Positions 27,197 through 37,365 of a stretch of 64,000 nucleotides of DNA are shown piece after piece. Both the position numbers and the translations under genes were made by a program. The stretch is from Streptomyces sp. AJS327 (lineage in GTDB: Bacteria > Actinomycetota > Actinomycetes > Streptomycetales > Streptomycetaceae): assembly GCF_013450295.1 (NCBI RefSeq), contig NZ_SKBR01000003.1, forward strand, positions 682,001-746,000. The letters run 5' to 3'. Under the pieces are notes generated by a model that had not been told where the DNA came from, searched no databases, and saw only the letters and a list, made by a program, of their open reading frames with translations. Numbering within the stretch: position 1 is the stretch's first letter; the number at the start of each line of letters is the position of its first letter.

Positions 27197-28939
27197 ATGA
27201 GTGTGGACACCAGAACACCCCGCAAGCCCTCCCCCTCGGGCTCCGCCCAGGACACACCCCGATCCTCGGCATGGAGCCCGCAGGGAAGCACCCGCGGGTT
27301 CCTCGACGACGAGCCGGTGCTGAGCACGGTCAAGGTGCCGTGCGATCCGGCGCAGGTCGTCGTCGCCCACGCCAGCTTCCGGGTGCGGCTCAGCACACCG
27401 GCACCGGTCAGCCCCGCCCTCCAGGACACCGCTCCGATCCCCACCGTGCGCCCCACGGCGGGTCGGCGCCGCGCCCCCGTCGTCTGGAGCGGCCGCAGCG
27501 AGCCGGGCGACGCGGGCGCCGGCGAACTGCTCCGCGCGGTCCGCGCCGGAGCGGTGCGTACCACGGCCCCGGAGGAGGTCGAGCCCGCCGCGGCCGCGAC
27601 CCGCGTGCTGCCCCGTGTGGAGGTGGCGGAGCCGCCGGTCACCACCGTCGGCCCGCCGCGCGGGCCGCGTCCGCCGGAGACCACCGGCCCGCTGCCCGTC
27701 ACCCGCGCCCCCGAGCCGCTCGTCGAGCGGACCTTCCCCCGCCCACCCGTCCCGGGCGCCCCGGACCCCGACGGCGGGCACGACCCGGCGGCAGCCGACG
27801 GCCCCGACGGCGAGGCCGAGACCGGCGCCACCCCCGTCGCGGGCGCGGGCGCACCCCGGCGCGGGGAGGCGGTGCGGCACGCCTACTACCCCATGCGGCG
27901 GATGAACCTCGGCGTCGTCCTGCTGCCGCTCCGCGTCTTCCTCGGCCTGATCTCCATCTACGCCGGGATGGGCAAGCTCTGCGACCCGGTGTACTTCGAC
28001 GGCGGGGAGCGCGGGTCCATGGTGACCTGGCTCCGCTCCCTCGAACCGTGGGCCGTGGCCTCGCCATTGCGCGACTTCGCCCTGGCCCACCCCGTCGGCT
28101 CCGGACTCACCGTCGCCTTCCTCCAGGTCGTCGTCGGCGTCCTGACGGTCTGCGGACTGTGGCAGCGGCTCGCCGCCTCCCTCGGAGCCCTGCTCTCCGC
28201 CGCTCTTCTGATGACCGTCAGCTGGAGCACGGTCCCCGCCTACGACGCCCCGGACATCATCTACCTCGCCGCCTGGAGCCCGCTGATCATCGCGGGCGCC
28301 CCCGTCTACTCCGTCGACGCCCGGCTCGCCGGAGAGGCGTGGCGCACCCTCGGCCCCCGGGCGGAGATCTGGGAACTGCGCCGCCGGGTACTGCGCCGGG
28401 GCGCCGCCATCGCCACCGTCCTGCTCGGCCTCTCCCTGCTCACCGGCTCGCTCCTGGGCGGAGCCGTACGGTCCGCCCAGGTCACGACCGTGCCCGAACG
28501 GCAGGACCCGCCGACCAACCGCCAGCCCGGCACACCCCTCCCGGAGCGCTCCCGCGAAGGGACCAACCCCGGGCAGTCCTCGCGGGGACCGAGCGGTTCG
28601 CCCGCCTCACCCGGGAGCGAGAGCAGCGGCTCGCCCTCCTCGGCGCCCACCACCCAGGGGCCGGGGCAGCAGGAGAGCGGTGGCGGCGGACCCAGCCAGC
28701 GCGCGACCCAGCCGCCCGCCCAGACCGCGCCGCCGCAGCAGGCGCCGCCGCCCAGGGACTCACCCACCGCCACCGGGGGCAGCAGCAGCCCCGGCGGTAC
28801 GGCCAGCGGCTCGCCGGGCGGCGACAGCGGAGGCCAGGGCTCCGGCGGCAACCAGCCGGAGAACGGCGACGGTACGGGCGGCTCCGGCGGCCAGGGTGGT
28901 GAGGAACCCGGAGGCGGCCTCGGCGGCCTCCTCGGATAG
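27197..28939 (+). CDS. DoxX-family membrane protein with disordered flanks
   Basis: A 580-residue protein. Residues 1-230 are cytoplasmic and low-complexity Pro/Arg-rich. A four-helix DoxX domain follows (about 237-410: VVLLPLRVFLGLISIYAGMGKL, FLQVVVGVLTVCGLW, LGALLSAALLMTVSW, IATVLLGLSLL). Then comes a Pro/Ser/Gly tail of about 160 residues with PSQRATQPPAQTAPPQQ-like repeats, probably extracytoplasmic. DoxX proteins associate with redox and thiosulfate/superoxide systems; the actual role is unknown. ATG 27197 is taken as the start, though GTG 27203 is possible. A perfect 20-bp hairpin terminator follows. Confidence 0.78.
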   Translation: MSVDTRTPRKPSPSGSAQDTPRSSAWSPQGSTRGFLDDEPVLSTVKVPCDPAQVVVAHASFRVRLSTPAPVSPALQDTAPIPTVRPTAGRRRAPVVWSGRSEPGDAGAGELLRAVRAGAVRTTAPEEVEPAAAATRVLPRVEVAEPPVTTVGPPRGPRPPETTGPLPVTRAPEPLVERTFPRPPVPGAPDPDGGHDPAAADGPDGEAETGATPVAGAGAPRRGEAVRHAYYPMRRMNLGVVLLPLRVFLGLISIYAGMGKLCDPVYFDGGERGSMVTWLRSLEPWAVASPLRDFALAHPVGSGLTVAFLQVVVGVLTVCGLWQRLAASLGALLSAALLMTVSWSTVPAYDAPDIIYLAAWSPLIIAGAPVYSVDARLAGEAWRTLGPRAEIWELRRRVLRRGAAIATVLLGLSLLTGSLLGGAVRSAQVTTVPERQDPPTNRQPGTPLPERSREGTNPGQSSRGPSGSPASPGSESSGSPSSAPTTQGPGQQESGGGGPSQRATQPPAQTAPPQQAPPPRDSPTATGGSSSPGGTASGSPGGDSGGQGSGGNQPENGDGTGGSGGQGGEEPGGGLGGLLG

Positions 28940-28956
28940 CCCCTCGGATCGCGCCG

Positions 28957-29000
28957 CGCGCGCCGGGCTGGACCGGTCTCCCGGTCCAGCCCGGCGCGCG
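28957..29000. terminator. Perfect 20-bp bidirectional terminator
   Basis: The arms 28957-28976 and 28981-29000 are exact complements (core GCCGGGCTGGACCGG) with a 4-nt loop tctc. It starts 17 nt after the DoxX stop and directly abuts the stop codon of the minus-strand nucleotidyltransferase, so it serves both. Confidence 0.85.
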
Positions 29001-29750
29001 TCAGCTTTCGGTGCTGCCGGGAGCGGTCCCGGTAGCCAGTTCCCGGGCCGCCTCGGTGAGGTCCTTCGCGGTGTCGATCGCCCGCCAGTACGCGCCGTTC
29101 GGCAGCGGGAACCCGGCCAGCAGGCGCTCCCGGGCGAGCCGCGGGAACGTGGTGCGCTCGTGGTCGCCCCGCTCCGGAAGCAGCGCGGTGAACCGCGAGG
29201 AGAACACGTACACACCCGCGTTGATCAGAAACGGTGACGGGGGTGCCTCGATGAAGTCGAGAACGTGCCCGAACTCGTCGGTCTCCACCGCGCCCCACGG
29301 AATCCGGGGACGGGCCAGCGCGAGAGTGGCGGTCGCGTCCCGTTCCACGTGGAAGGCCGCCATCTCACGGAGCGAGAAACGCGTCCAGATATCACCGTTC
29401 GTCGCGTACCAGGACTCGTTCTGACGGGGCAGCGAGGCGGCGGCGAACCGGAGCCCCCCGCCCCGGCCCAGAGGCTCCGGCTCCGTCACCGTCCGTACGC
29501 GCAGCGGCTGTTCGTTCTCCTCCAGCCAGTCGCGCAGCACCTCGGCGAGGTGACCGCAGGAGACGACGGCGTCGGTGACACCCTCCGCGGCCAGCCAGGC
29601 CAGTTGGTGCCCGATGATCGGCAGACCCGTCCCCGGAATCTCGACCATGGGCTTCGGACGGTCGTCGGTGTAGGGGCGCAGACGCGATCCCTGGCCGCCC
29701 GCCAGGATCACCGCCTGGGTGGGCTGACCAGCGCCGGAGGTGAGGCTCAT
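29001..29750 (-). CDS. NDP-sugar nucleotidyltransferase
   Basis: A 249-residue RmlA/RfbF-like nucleotidyltransferase. The signature VILAGGQGSRLRPYTDDRPKPMVEIPG (about 14-40), the metal site in YATNGDIWT, and INAGVYVFSS are present. It is expected to couple a sugar 1-phosphate to an NTP for cell-surface or nucleotide-sugar metabolism; the sugar is unknown. ATG 29750 has TAGGCT (complement of 29757-29762) 6 nt upstream, a leaderless start. It is convergent with the DoxX gene. Confidence 0.83.
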   Translation of the reverse strand: MSLTSGAGQPTQAVILAGGQGSRLRPYTDDRPKPMVEIPGTGLPIIGHQLAWLAAEGVTDAVVSCGHLAEVLRDWLEENEQPLRVRTVTEPEPLGRGGGLRFAAASLPRQNESWYATNGDIWTRFSLREMAAFHVERDATATLALARPRIPWGAVETDEFGHVLDFIEAPPSPFLINAGVYVFSSRFTALLPERGDHERTTFPRLARERLLAGFPLPNGAYWRAIDTAKDLTEAARELATGTAPGSTES

Positions 29751-30313
29751 GCCCCGAGCCTAAGCGGCCTCGCCCGCTGGCCCGCCCGCCGCCCCGCCGC
29801 CCGCAACCGGTCGCCGCGCCGCGCGGGCCCGGACGCGGAACTCCCCCGGAACCCCGCCGGATTCGGGAGCGGGATCCGGGGCGGGGTCCGGGGGAGGCCG
29901 GAGCGGTCCGGGACAGCCGGACCGGGTAGCGCGGAGCACGCCGTGCGGTGGCGGAGTCCGTGCGCGGAGGGAGCGCGGGTGGGGGCGGGCGATCGGGTAC
30001 GGAGGGGCAGGTGTCCGGCGAGCACTGGGAGGACGGGCTACCGGGCGCTGTGTGCGGAGGACGACGGCGTGTTCACCGGAGGCCGACAGTCACCGGTTCA
30101 CCAGCCTGACCCAGCGCCCAGTCCCCGGCCGCCAGCCGTCAGTTGCCCGCCGTCCGCCGTCAACCGGCGGCGGGGGCCGGGACGTCACGAGGTCCGAGCA
30201 CCACACGGACGGGTTCCCGGACCGGACGGACATTCAGAACGACGAGACCACCGCACCGGCGGGACGCGTCACCTGACGAGGGCGCCCGCACCGGCCGGAG
30301 ACGTTCCGCGCCG
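29751..30313. other. Intergenic region
   Basis: 563 bases with no supported gene. Two GTTCACC motifs at 30071 and 30096 on the plus strand are 25 nt apart, out of phase for a PHO box and not in front of a plus-strand gene. Confidence 0.45.
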
Positions 30314-30718
30314 TCAGCCCATCTGCGCGACGCCGGTGGCGAACGCCGTGTCGCAGACCGGACGGGAGAAGCGCTGCGCCCCCGCCCCGTACTTGTGCAC
30401 CGCAGCCTTTCCGAGCGCCTTCGCGATCGAGGCGCAGTGCTTGACCAGCGACGGCTTGCGCTGCATCGCGCGCTGGAGACTCGTCAGCGCGACGGCCGGA
30501 TCCTTCTCCCGCAACTCGCCCACGAGTTGACGGCGGAGCCGCTCCTGCGGGGTCGCGGTCTTCGTGGCGGTCTTCTCGGCGGAGGCGGTGAGCACTTGGG
30601 AATCAGCGGTCGGAGTCGCCCACGGGACGCGGGTGACGGCGAGGGTCCCGGAGAGGACCAGGACGACCGGCAGGGCAAGGGCGAGGGATCGGCCGATTCG
30701 GCGGGCTGCGTGGTTCAC
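30314..30718 (-). CDS. Small exported protein of unknown function
   Basis: A 134-residue protein. An N-terminal signal or anchor (about 8-30: RRIGRSLALALPVVLVLSGTLAV) is followed by a Thr/Ala/Lys linker and a helical domain (about 55-134: QERLRRQLVGELREKDPAVALTSLQ, HCASIAKALGKAAVHKYG, RPVCDTAFATGVAQ). The two cysteines may form one disulfide outside the cell. The layout resembles small conserved Streptomyces proteins downstream of msiK. GTG 30718 has TACGAT (complement of 30726-30731) 7 nt upstream, so it is probably leaderless. Confidence 0.65.
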   Translation of the reverse strand: MNHAARRIGRSLALALPVVLVLSGTLAVTRVPWATPTADSQVLTASAEKTATKTATPQERLRRQLVGELREKDPAVALTSLQRAMQRKPSLVKHCASIAKALGKAAVHKYGAGAQRFSRPVCDTAFATGVAQMG

Positions 30719-31429
30719 GGGGGCGATCGTAGCGAGGAGTAGTCAGGTGAGGACAACGAGTCATTCCGTTGAGCGACAAAAAATCCGTGGCGTTCGAGTG
30801 TGATGTTGACGTTCCGTCCTTCGGCGGGTGCGTGACCTGCTTCGCGCTCCGTCCGTCGTCCTCCGTGCGCCGTTGACCGTCGGCGTGCCCGCCGGTCAAC
30901 CAACCGCGCAGGGCCCGCGTCTTCCCGGATGTCTCCACGACCCCGCCGCCACGAACCCGGCCCCACGCCCCGCACGGCTCCTGATCCCGCCTCGGCCCGG
31001 CGTGCCCGACCACCCGGGCACCTTCGCTCGGAGCGGCCGCCCGAGGGTGGTCCCACCCCGCGAACGCCTGCGAACCGTTCGGCGGGGACCTGTTCGGCCG
31101 CGAACCGATCGCAGTGTGAGCCGTCTCGCTCACACACCGCCCTGACGGCACGCCCTCCCGATCGTGCTCCGTTCTGGACGCGAACGGATCGGGGCGGTAC
31201 CGAACGACACCGGTCGCCCGAAGGAGGCGCGGAGCAGCGCGTGTTGACCACGCGAGGACGAACCCCGAAGCGTGAAGGGGTCCCGGCGGGGGTTCGTTGA
31301 CGGACCGGCCTACGCGGCCAACCCGTCTACCCGACAGGGCCTGCCGTCCGCGTACGACACGGGGGCCGCCGACAGCGCGGCGACCCCCGGTACTTCGTCT
31401 CTCCCGGACTCTGTCCGTCCGGAGTCCGA
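30719..31429. other. Intergenic region downstream of msiK
   Basis: 711 bases without a supported gene. They hold the promoter of the small exported protein (near 30726-30790, with an A-rich patch at 30777-30783) and the msiK terminator hairpin (31360-31389). Confidence 0.45.
31360..31389 (-). terminator. Hairpin terminator of msiK
   Basis: Twelve-base arms (31360-31371, 31378-31389; core CGGGGG...CCCCCG, one mismatch) with a 6-nt loop lie about 40 nt downstream of the msiK stop on the minus strand. Confidence 0.55.
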
Positions 31430-32557
<1,128 letters not shown>

Positions 32558-33258
32558 GATGCTGTCTCCTTCACCGGCAGGTACGTGCCGGACGATCCGT
32601 CGTAAAGGGAGTCGTGCGACGGCACCGCGGAGAGCGGAACCGCCCCATCCGACGGGGCCCCGGCCACCGTCCCGCCCGGCGGCCCGCCACGTCACCGGAG
32701 GCGCCGCGTGGCGCCCCGACACCGGGAGAGCCGACCGTGAGAGGCCGGTTACCGAGAGGTGAGGACCACCGCGCGGATGTGCCGCGACGCTAACCCGCAG
32801 GTGGGCCGCTTGTCAGTACCTCCGGGCAAACTCCTTCCCCACCCCGGCGCCCTGGCGCCCCGCCCGCCCCCACCCCGCCCTCCCATGCCCCCAGCCCTCG
32901 TTCCCGCCCCATCCCTCCCCTCCCGCCTCCACCCGGGGCGGGGAACGACGGTCGCACGGCACCGGCCAATGGCCCACGGCCCCTCGTCACGCCGACAGCG
33001 CCCCGCCCCGTCCCCACCCCTCGGCCGCCTTCCCCGCGGTACGCCCCACTCGTTCCACCACACCGTCTGACCAGCCACAACCGCCCGTCACCCACACGCG
33101 ATCCACAGCCGTCGGCCGCCCCTCGCGGCGGCAGCGGCAATGGTTGCGGAGGCCCCGTACGAGGTCCCGCCGGGGTCCGCCCAGGTGGGGAGCGAATCCG
33201 GAAAAGTGCCCGCCAGTCGACCCCGCCCGCCGGGTACACTGCACGGGCACGCGACGCT
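32558..33258. other. msiK-tRNA intergenic region
   Basis: 701 bases without a supported gene. The first part must hold the msiK promoter on the minus strand; the last 50 bases contain the tRNA promoter. The middle is C-rich low-complexity DNA, and no palindromic CebR-like operator was found. Confidence 0.45.
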
Positions 33259-33332
33259 GCCGCCTTAGCTCAGCTGGTTAGAGCATCTGTCTTGTAAACA
33301 GAAGGTCGTCGGTTCGAATCCGACAGGCGGCT
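33259..33332 (+). tRNA. tRNA-Thr (anticodon UGU)
   Basis: A complete 74-nt cloverleaf. The acceptor stem is GCCGCCT/AGGCGGC with discriminator T, the D-arm is GCTCAGCTGGTTAGAGC, and the anticodon stem TCTGT/ACAGA encloses CTTGTAA (anticodon TGT, 33293-33295). The T-arm is GTCGGTTCGAATCCGAC. CCA is not encoded. tRNA-Thr genes are common integration targets, but no copy of its 3' end is seen further on in the window. Confidence 0.95.
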
Positions 33333-33540
33333 CTGAGGACAGCGGCTCCCACGGCTTCGGAAGCGCGGTGGTGACCTGGTGTTTCACGCCCCGCCTGGGC
33401 CTGCTTGGGCGGGGCGTTCGTCGTGCGTGCGCGTGCTCATGGGGCGTGGGTGAGCCCGAGGTGAGCCCGGCGGGTCTGGGGTGGACCGGGGGTGTGGGGC
33501 ACTTCGCCGTGAGGTGGGGGTGGGGGCGGTTGGGGGCTCG

Positions 33541-33881
33541 TCAGCGGCTTGTGCGGCGGACGAGGACTGCTGTCGTTGTCGATCCCAGGACGACGAAGCC
33601 GGCGGCGCTGGCTATGCCGGCTTCGAACGAGGGGCCGGAGATCGGCACGCGCGTGGTGCCGCCGGTCGTGGTGGTGATCTCGCAGCCCCGCTCGGTGATC
33701 GAGGCGCTGGACGTGTCCGGGTGCAGTTTGCCGTCCAGGCAACGCTTGGCCTTCAGACCGCATGATGCCGCCCAGACGGCCACGCCTCCGCACGCGAACG
33801 TCGCCAGTAGCAGCACCGAGACCAGCGTTACGGCGGAGCGATCCGCCTTACGGGCGGGGGTGTTGGGAGGGTGTGTTCCAT
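33541..33881 (-). pseudogene. Small two-TM membrane protein, frameshifted near its start
   Basis: From GTG 33816 the frame reads a 91-residue protein: a hydrophobic segment (LLLATFACGGVAVWAASCG), a Cys-containing loop (RCLDGKLHPDTS, ERGCEITTTTGG) and a second segment (AGIASAAGFVVLGSTTTAVLV). However the only good ribosome site (ggag) precedes ATG 33881 in another frame, which stops after 17 residues. Adding one C in the run near 33868 would join both frames into a 113-residue protein beginning MEHTPPNTPARKADRSAV. So it is either a one-base pseudogene, a sequencing error, or a short protein starting at 33816. The function is unknown. Confidence 0.5.
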
Positions 33882-34039
33882 CGGGGTCTCCGTTGTGGGT
33901 GATGCCCTGCGGGCCGGATGCCGGACGGACGTCTGTCGCTCGGGGTCACGCTCTCGTGAACGGCGGTGGTTGCGGGGGCACTTCGCCGGTGGGGAAGGGC
34001 GGGGGCGGTGGGGTGGGGCGTGTCATCGGCGGGGAGGTG

Positions 34040-34554
34040 TCAGTCGTGGATGCCGAGGTCCTCGCGCGTCCGCTGACGCGTGGTGGCGAGGAGCGCTTCA
34101 CCGTCGCTGGTGAGGGTGTGCAGGGTGGATCGTGGCGCCTCGCCGTCCCGGGCCAGGTTCCGGTCCATACGCTTCAGGAGGCTGTCGGCCTCGTCCAGGA
34201 CGCGGTTGACGGCTCGGGAAGCCTCCAGAGTCCGGGCGGCACGATCATTTGGGCTTCCGCGTAGCGATCGCGGTAGTCGAGGTGTGCCTCCTCCAGCGCG
34301 GTCCGTTCCTGGTCGGTGTACACGCCGTCGCGCAGGCGGTGCGGGGCGTCCTTGAGGAGGGCGCTGAACTGACGTGAGGCGCGGTTTATCGCGGTGTAGG
34401 CGGCGCGACGCTGCGCGAACAGGCGGATGTGCCCGGCCTGTTCACGTTCCTCGGCGCGTTGCCGGGTGGTCAGGTGGTGGGAGACGAGTCGCGCGGAGGG
34501 AGTGCCGAGTTCGCCGACGATGGCGGTGATCACGGCTGCTGTGACTGCGGTCAC
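34040..34554 (-). pseudogene. Coiled membrane-anchored protein, broken by one-base frameshift
   Basis: GTG 34554 (TACGGT 6 nt upstream) opens a frame with an N-terminal hydrophobic segment (AVTAAVITAIVG) and a long amphipathic helix (RQRAEEREQAGHIRLFAQRRAAY, DQERTALEEAHLDYRDRYAEAQM). After IVPP this frame turns to nonsense. From about 34240 the neighbouring frame continues sensibly (RTLEASRAVNRVLDEADSLLKRM, STLHTLTSDGEALLATTRQR) to a stop at 34040. One missing base in the C run near 34240 explains it; repaired, the protein has 171 residues. The function is unknown. Confidence 0.65.
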
Positions 34555-34824
34555 CGTCCGACCGTACGGCGAACGGACCGGCCAACTCAGCGGGTGTGAC
34601 GAGGAGTTGGCGGGTGTACCGAGAGCGGTGGCGGGAGGTCGGGCTTCGTGGCCGGGCGGTGGTAGCGGGTCAGCGCGGGGCGGGGACGCGGTGGCGACAG
34701 GTCGAGAACCTTGCGGTGACGGGGAGTTGGGGCGTAGCCGGTGGAAGGGCTGGGATCAGCCTGTGGGGGCGCGGAGTTGGGTGCGTGTGGTGGACGGGGC
34801 CCACTCCTCCCGTCGTTCCGGTGG

Positions 34825-35272
34825 TCAGCCGCGGTCGCGGACGAGGATCAGGTACGACTCCGGGCTGAGCAGGCCGAAGAGCCGATCCGCCGCGTCGGTG
34901 GCGGACCGGCCGGGGAGCGTCGGGCTTGGCGACCAGTGACTCGGTGGCGGTCCGCCGCACCGTGTAGCGCTGGTCCTGGCTGCCCGGCCACCGGGCGGCG
35001 ATCCGCGATCAGCGGCATGATCGGCGCGACGCGCTCCGGGATCCCGCGGGTGCCGCGCACGTGGAGCGCGGTTGGTGGGCGCGGACGGCGCGGCGGGGGG
35101 GTGCGGAACCACTCCCGCTCCGTCGTCGCGACGGGCTCGGTGTCACCGGCGATCGTCGTGTCGATGACGGAGGCGAACGGCGTGCGCTTGTTGCCGAACG
35201 AGAAGTAGATCGACTGGACGGCCACGCCCGCCCGGTCCGCGATCTCCTGAAGGCCGGTCGCCCCGCATCCCG
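34825..35272 (-). pseudogene. Decayed TetR-family regulator
   Basis: A TetR helix-turn-helix is plain in ATGLQEIADRAGVAVQSIYFSFGNKR, followed by FASVIDTTIAG and RGTRGIPERVAPIM in the same frame. Further on the similarity passes to a second frame (VRRTATESLVAKPDAPRP, around 34960-34900) and then to a third (DAADRLFGLLSPESYLILVRDRG) ending at 34825. At least two frameshifts and loss of the first helices, where it abuts the MltG-like gene, make it a clear pseudogene. Confidence 0.7.
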
Positions 35273-35299
35273 GGGCGAGGGGACGCGGCGGGGTCCGGG

Positions 35300-36091
35300 T
35301 CAGTGTTCGCCGCGCTGGTTCTCGTTGAACTCCCTTACCCAACGCTGGTGTTGCTTGTAGTTGTCGGTGAACCGGGTGTCGCCCGGTCGCACGGTGACGA
35401 AGTACAGCCAGTCGCCCCTGGGTGGCTTCACCGCAGCCCGGATCGCGTGTTCTCCCGGGTTGTTCACGGGAGTTGGGGGAAGTCCCCGGTGCCGGTAGGT
35501 GTTGTACGGACTGTTCAGCCGCGTGTCCGCATGGGTGGTGCGCAGGGTGGAGCGGCCGAGCGCGTAGTTGATGGTCGCGTCGAGCCCGAGTGGCATTCCC
35601 CGCTCCAGACGGTTGGCGATCACCCGCGAGACCTTGCCCATGTCGGACGGGTTGTCCGCCTCGGCCTGTACGAGACTCGCGACGGTCAGCGCGTCGTACG
35701 TGGTGGCCGCGCCCCGCCGCAACCGGATATGCGCGGTGCCGGCCATGTGGCCGAGCAGTTGACGGGCGGTGGTCCGCTCGTCGATCGGATAGGTGGCCGG
35801 GAACAGATAGCCCTCCGGGTTTCCGTCGGCTTCGCGCGGGAGGTTCAGTTCGCCGTGCCGCGCCGCTCGCCGTGCGGCCTTTCTGGTGGTTCCGCGCGGC
35901 AGGTCGAGCGCCCGGTCGGCGGCGGGGTAGACCTGGCTGGCCCGCCAGCCCTCGGGGATGACGAGCGACTCCGCGCGTCCCTCGTCCTTACCGGATCGGG
36001 TGAACACCAGCACGCTGATGACGATCGCGGCCACCACACAGAGGGCGCCCACGCCCAGCAGCCACCCCTTGCGGGGGACGATGAGGCTCAT
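35300..36091 (-). CDS. MltG/YceG-like endolytic transglycosylase, short form
   Basis: A 263-residue protein with one N-terminal membrane anchor (about 9-30) and an extracytoplasmic YceG domain: EGYLFPATYPI, ASLVQAEADNPSDMGKVSRVIANRL (with the catalytic Glu), MPLGLDATINYALG, SPYNTYRHRGLPPTPVNNPGEHAI, YFVTVRPGDTRFTDNYKQH. MltG cleaves nascent peptidoglycan strands and limits glycan length. It is much shorter than the housekeeping actinobacterial MltG and lacks a long cytoplasmic tail, so it is probably an accessory paralogue. TAACCT (complement of 36098-36103) is 6 nt upstream of ATG 36091 (leaderless). Confidence 0.82.
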   Translation of the reverse strand: MSLIVPRKGWLLGVGALCVVAAIVISVLVFTRSGKDEGRAESLVIPEGWRASQVYPAADRALDLPRGTTRKAARRAARHGELNLPREADGNPEGYLFPATYPIDERTTARQLLGHMAGTAHIRLRRGAATTYDALTVASLVQAEADNPSDMGKVSRVIANRLERGMPLGLDATINYALGRSTLRTTHADTRLNSPYNTYRHRGLPPTPVNNPGEHAIRAAVKPPRGDWLYFVTVRPGDTRFTDNYKQHQRWVREFNENQRGEH

Positions 36092-36155
36092 ACGGGCAGG
36101 TTAGGCCGGTGTGGAGGGGTGTGCCGGGCGTGCGCCGCCGGGTGGGGGAGCGTCC

Positions 36156-36187
36156 GAGCGGGGAGTGCGCCGAGCGGGGAGTGCGCC
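36156..36187. repeat. 16-bp tandem repeat, 2 copies
   Basis: gagcggggagtgcgcc is repeated exactly at 36156 and 36172, in the divergent spacer between the MltG-like and pentapeptide-repeat genes. Confidence 0.75.
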
Positions 36188-36361
36188 TGGTGCCGGAGGT
36201 GGGGCGTGGGGACGTGACGCGGTGGCCACGGCGGTGGTGAAGGGGCGGCGCTTAGGGAGGCCGGTGGGGTGGGCTGGTTCGGCCGAGTCGTGGTCACGGG
36301 GGTGGGGCGCTGGTGGGGTGCGGGTGAGGCAGGGGTCGGTGGCGGGGTACAGGATGGGGGC

Positions 36362-37069
36362 ATGGTGCGTGACGCGGCGGAACGAAACGGGGGTGTGGCC
36401 CCCGTACGGCGGCCGGAGGTCGATCTTCCGGAACTGCGGGAGTACGACGGGGGCCGGGCGGAGGACACGCTGGGGCCCAACGGCGATCACGACGGCGTGC
36501 GCTTCGCGGAGCTGGACCTGAGCCGGGTCCGGGCTGCCGGAACCACGTTCCTCGACTGTGAGCTGCTGAACTGCGCCTTGGACGAGGCCCGGTTCGACAA
36601 CGCGCGGTTCCTCGACTCGGTACTGGACGGGGTGCGCGGGGCGGGTACCCGGCTGGTCGGTGCGGAACTCCGCGACGTCCGGCTCGTCGGGGCGCGGTTG
36701 GGCGGGGCGCAGGCGCATGGTGCGCGGCTGACGCGGGTGGTGGTGAGCGGAGGGAAGGTCGACTTCCTCAACCTCCGGCAGGCGGAACTGCGGGACGTCG
36801 TCTTCGAGAACTGCGTGCTGATCGAGCCGGACTTCGGTGGGGCGCGGCTGGAGCGGGTGGCGTTCCCGGGTTCCGTCGTGCGTGCGGCGGAGATCAGCGA
36901 GGTCCGTATGCGGGACGTGGATCTGCGGGGCGCCGCCGAACTCTCCCTGCGCGGGGACGTGCGGGGACTGTCGGGAGCGACGGTGTCCATGGAGCAACTG
37001 CTCGATCTCGCCCCGGTGTTGGCGTCCTCACTTGGGATCGGGGTCACCGGTGCCCCGGCGCCGGAGTGA
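36362..37069 (+). CDS. Pentapeptide-repeat protein
   Basis: A 235-residue protein. From about residue 45 to 200 it shows A(D/N)LxX-type pentapeptide repeats forming a right-handed beta-helix (TFLDCELLNCALDEARFDNARFLDS, LVGAELRDVRLVGARLGGAQAHGARL, LRQAELRDVVFENCVLIEPDFGGARLERV, RDVDLRGA). Some relatives mimic DNA and protect gyrase (Qnr/MfpA), but many have unknown roles, and no gyrase-specific feature can be claimed. ATG 36362 is 6 nt after CAGGAT (36350-36355); upstream in-frame codons are rejected. Confidence 0.8.
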   Translation: MVRDAAERNGGVAPVRRPEVDLPELREYDGGRAEDTLGPNGDHDGVRFAELDLSRVRAAGTTFLDCELLNCALDEARFDNARFLDSVLDGVRGAGTRLVGAELRDVRLVGARLGGAQAHGARLTRVVVSGGKVDFLNLRQAELRDVVFENCVLIEPDFGGARLERVAFPGSVVRAAEISEVRMRDVDLRGAAELSLRGDVRGLSGATVSMEQLLDLAPVLASSLGIGVTGAPAPE

Positions 37070-37115
37070 TGCCCGTTCCACGAGAGCGGTTCCACGACGG
37101 CGAGGTCCACGAGGA

Positions 37116-37145
37116 GCAGTACCACGACGGGCAGTACCACGACGG
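37116..37145. repeat. 15-bp tandem repeat, 2 copies
   Basis: gcagtaccacgacgg is repeated exactly at 37116 and 37131, within a longer stretch of looser ccacgacgg-like repeats (37079-37150) between the pentapeptide and GNAT genes. Confidence 0.75.
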
Positions 37146-37365
37146 ACGTTCACTCCCGGCTGGGTCACTGCGGGTTGGTCCGGGGGGTGGTGTGGGGAGG
37201 TGTGTCCCCCTCGTGGAACCCCGCCGGGGGAACGGGCTGTTGGCGAGGTTCGACGGGCCTCGCCCCGGGGTCGGGGACCGGCGGGCCTGGTGGGTTCGCA
37301 GGGGCGGTGGGCCGTGGTTGTGGGAGGCTCGCACGGACGGGGCCCGGTTCGACGGAGGAGGCGTG

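Noticed and set aside
30071-30106. Two GTTCACC motifs resembling a PHO box
   Set aside because: They are 25 nt apart instead of 11 or 22, and no plus-strand gene follows.
33368-34264. 298-codon plus-strand frame after the tRNA
   Set aside because: It is antisense to two frames that show genuine protein character (membrane segments and a coherent helical protein), and it lacks start signals.
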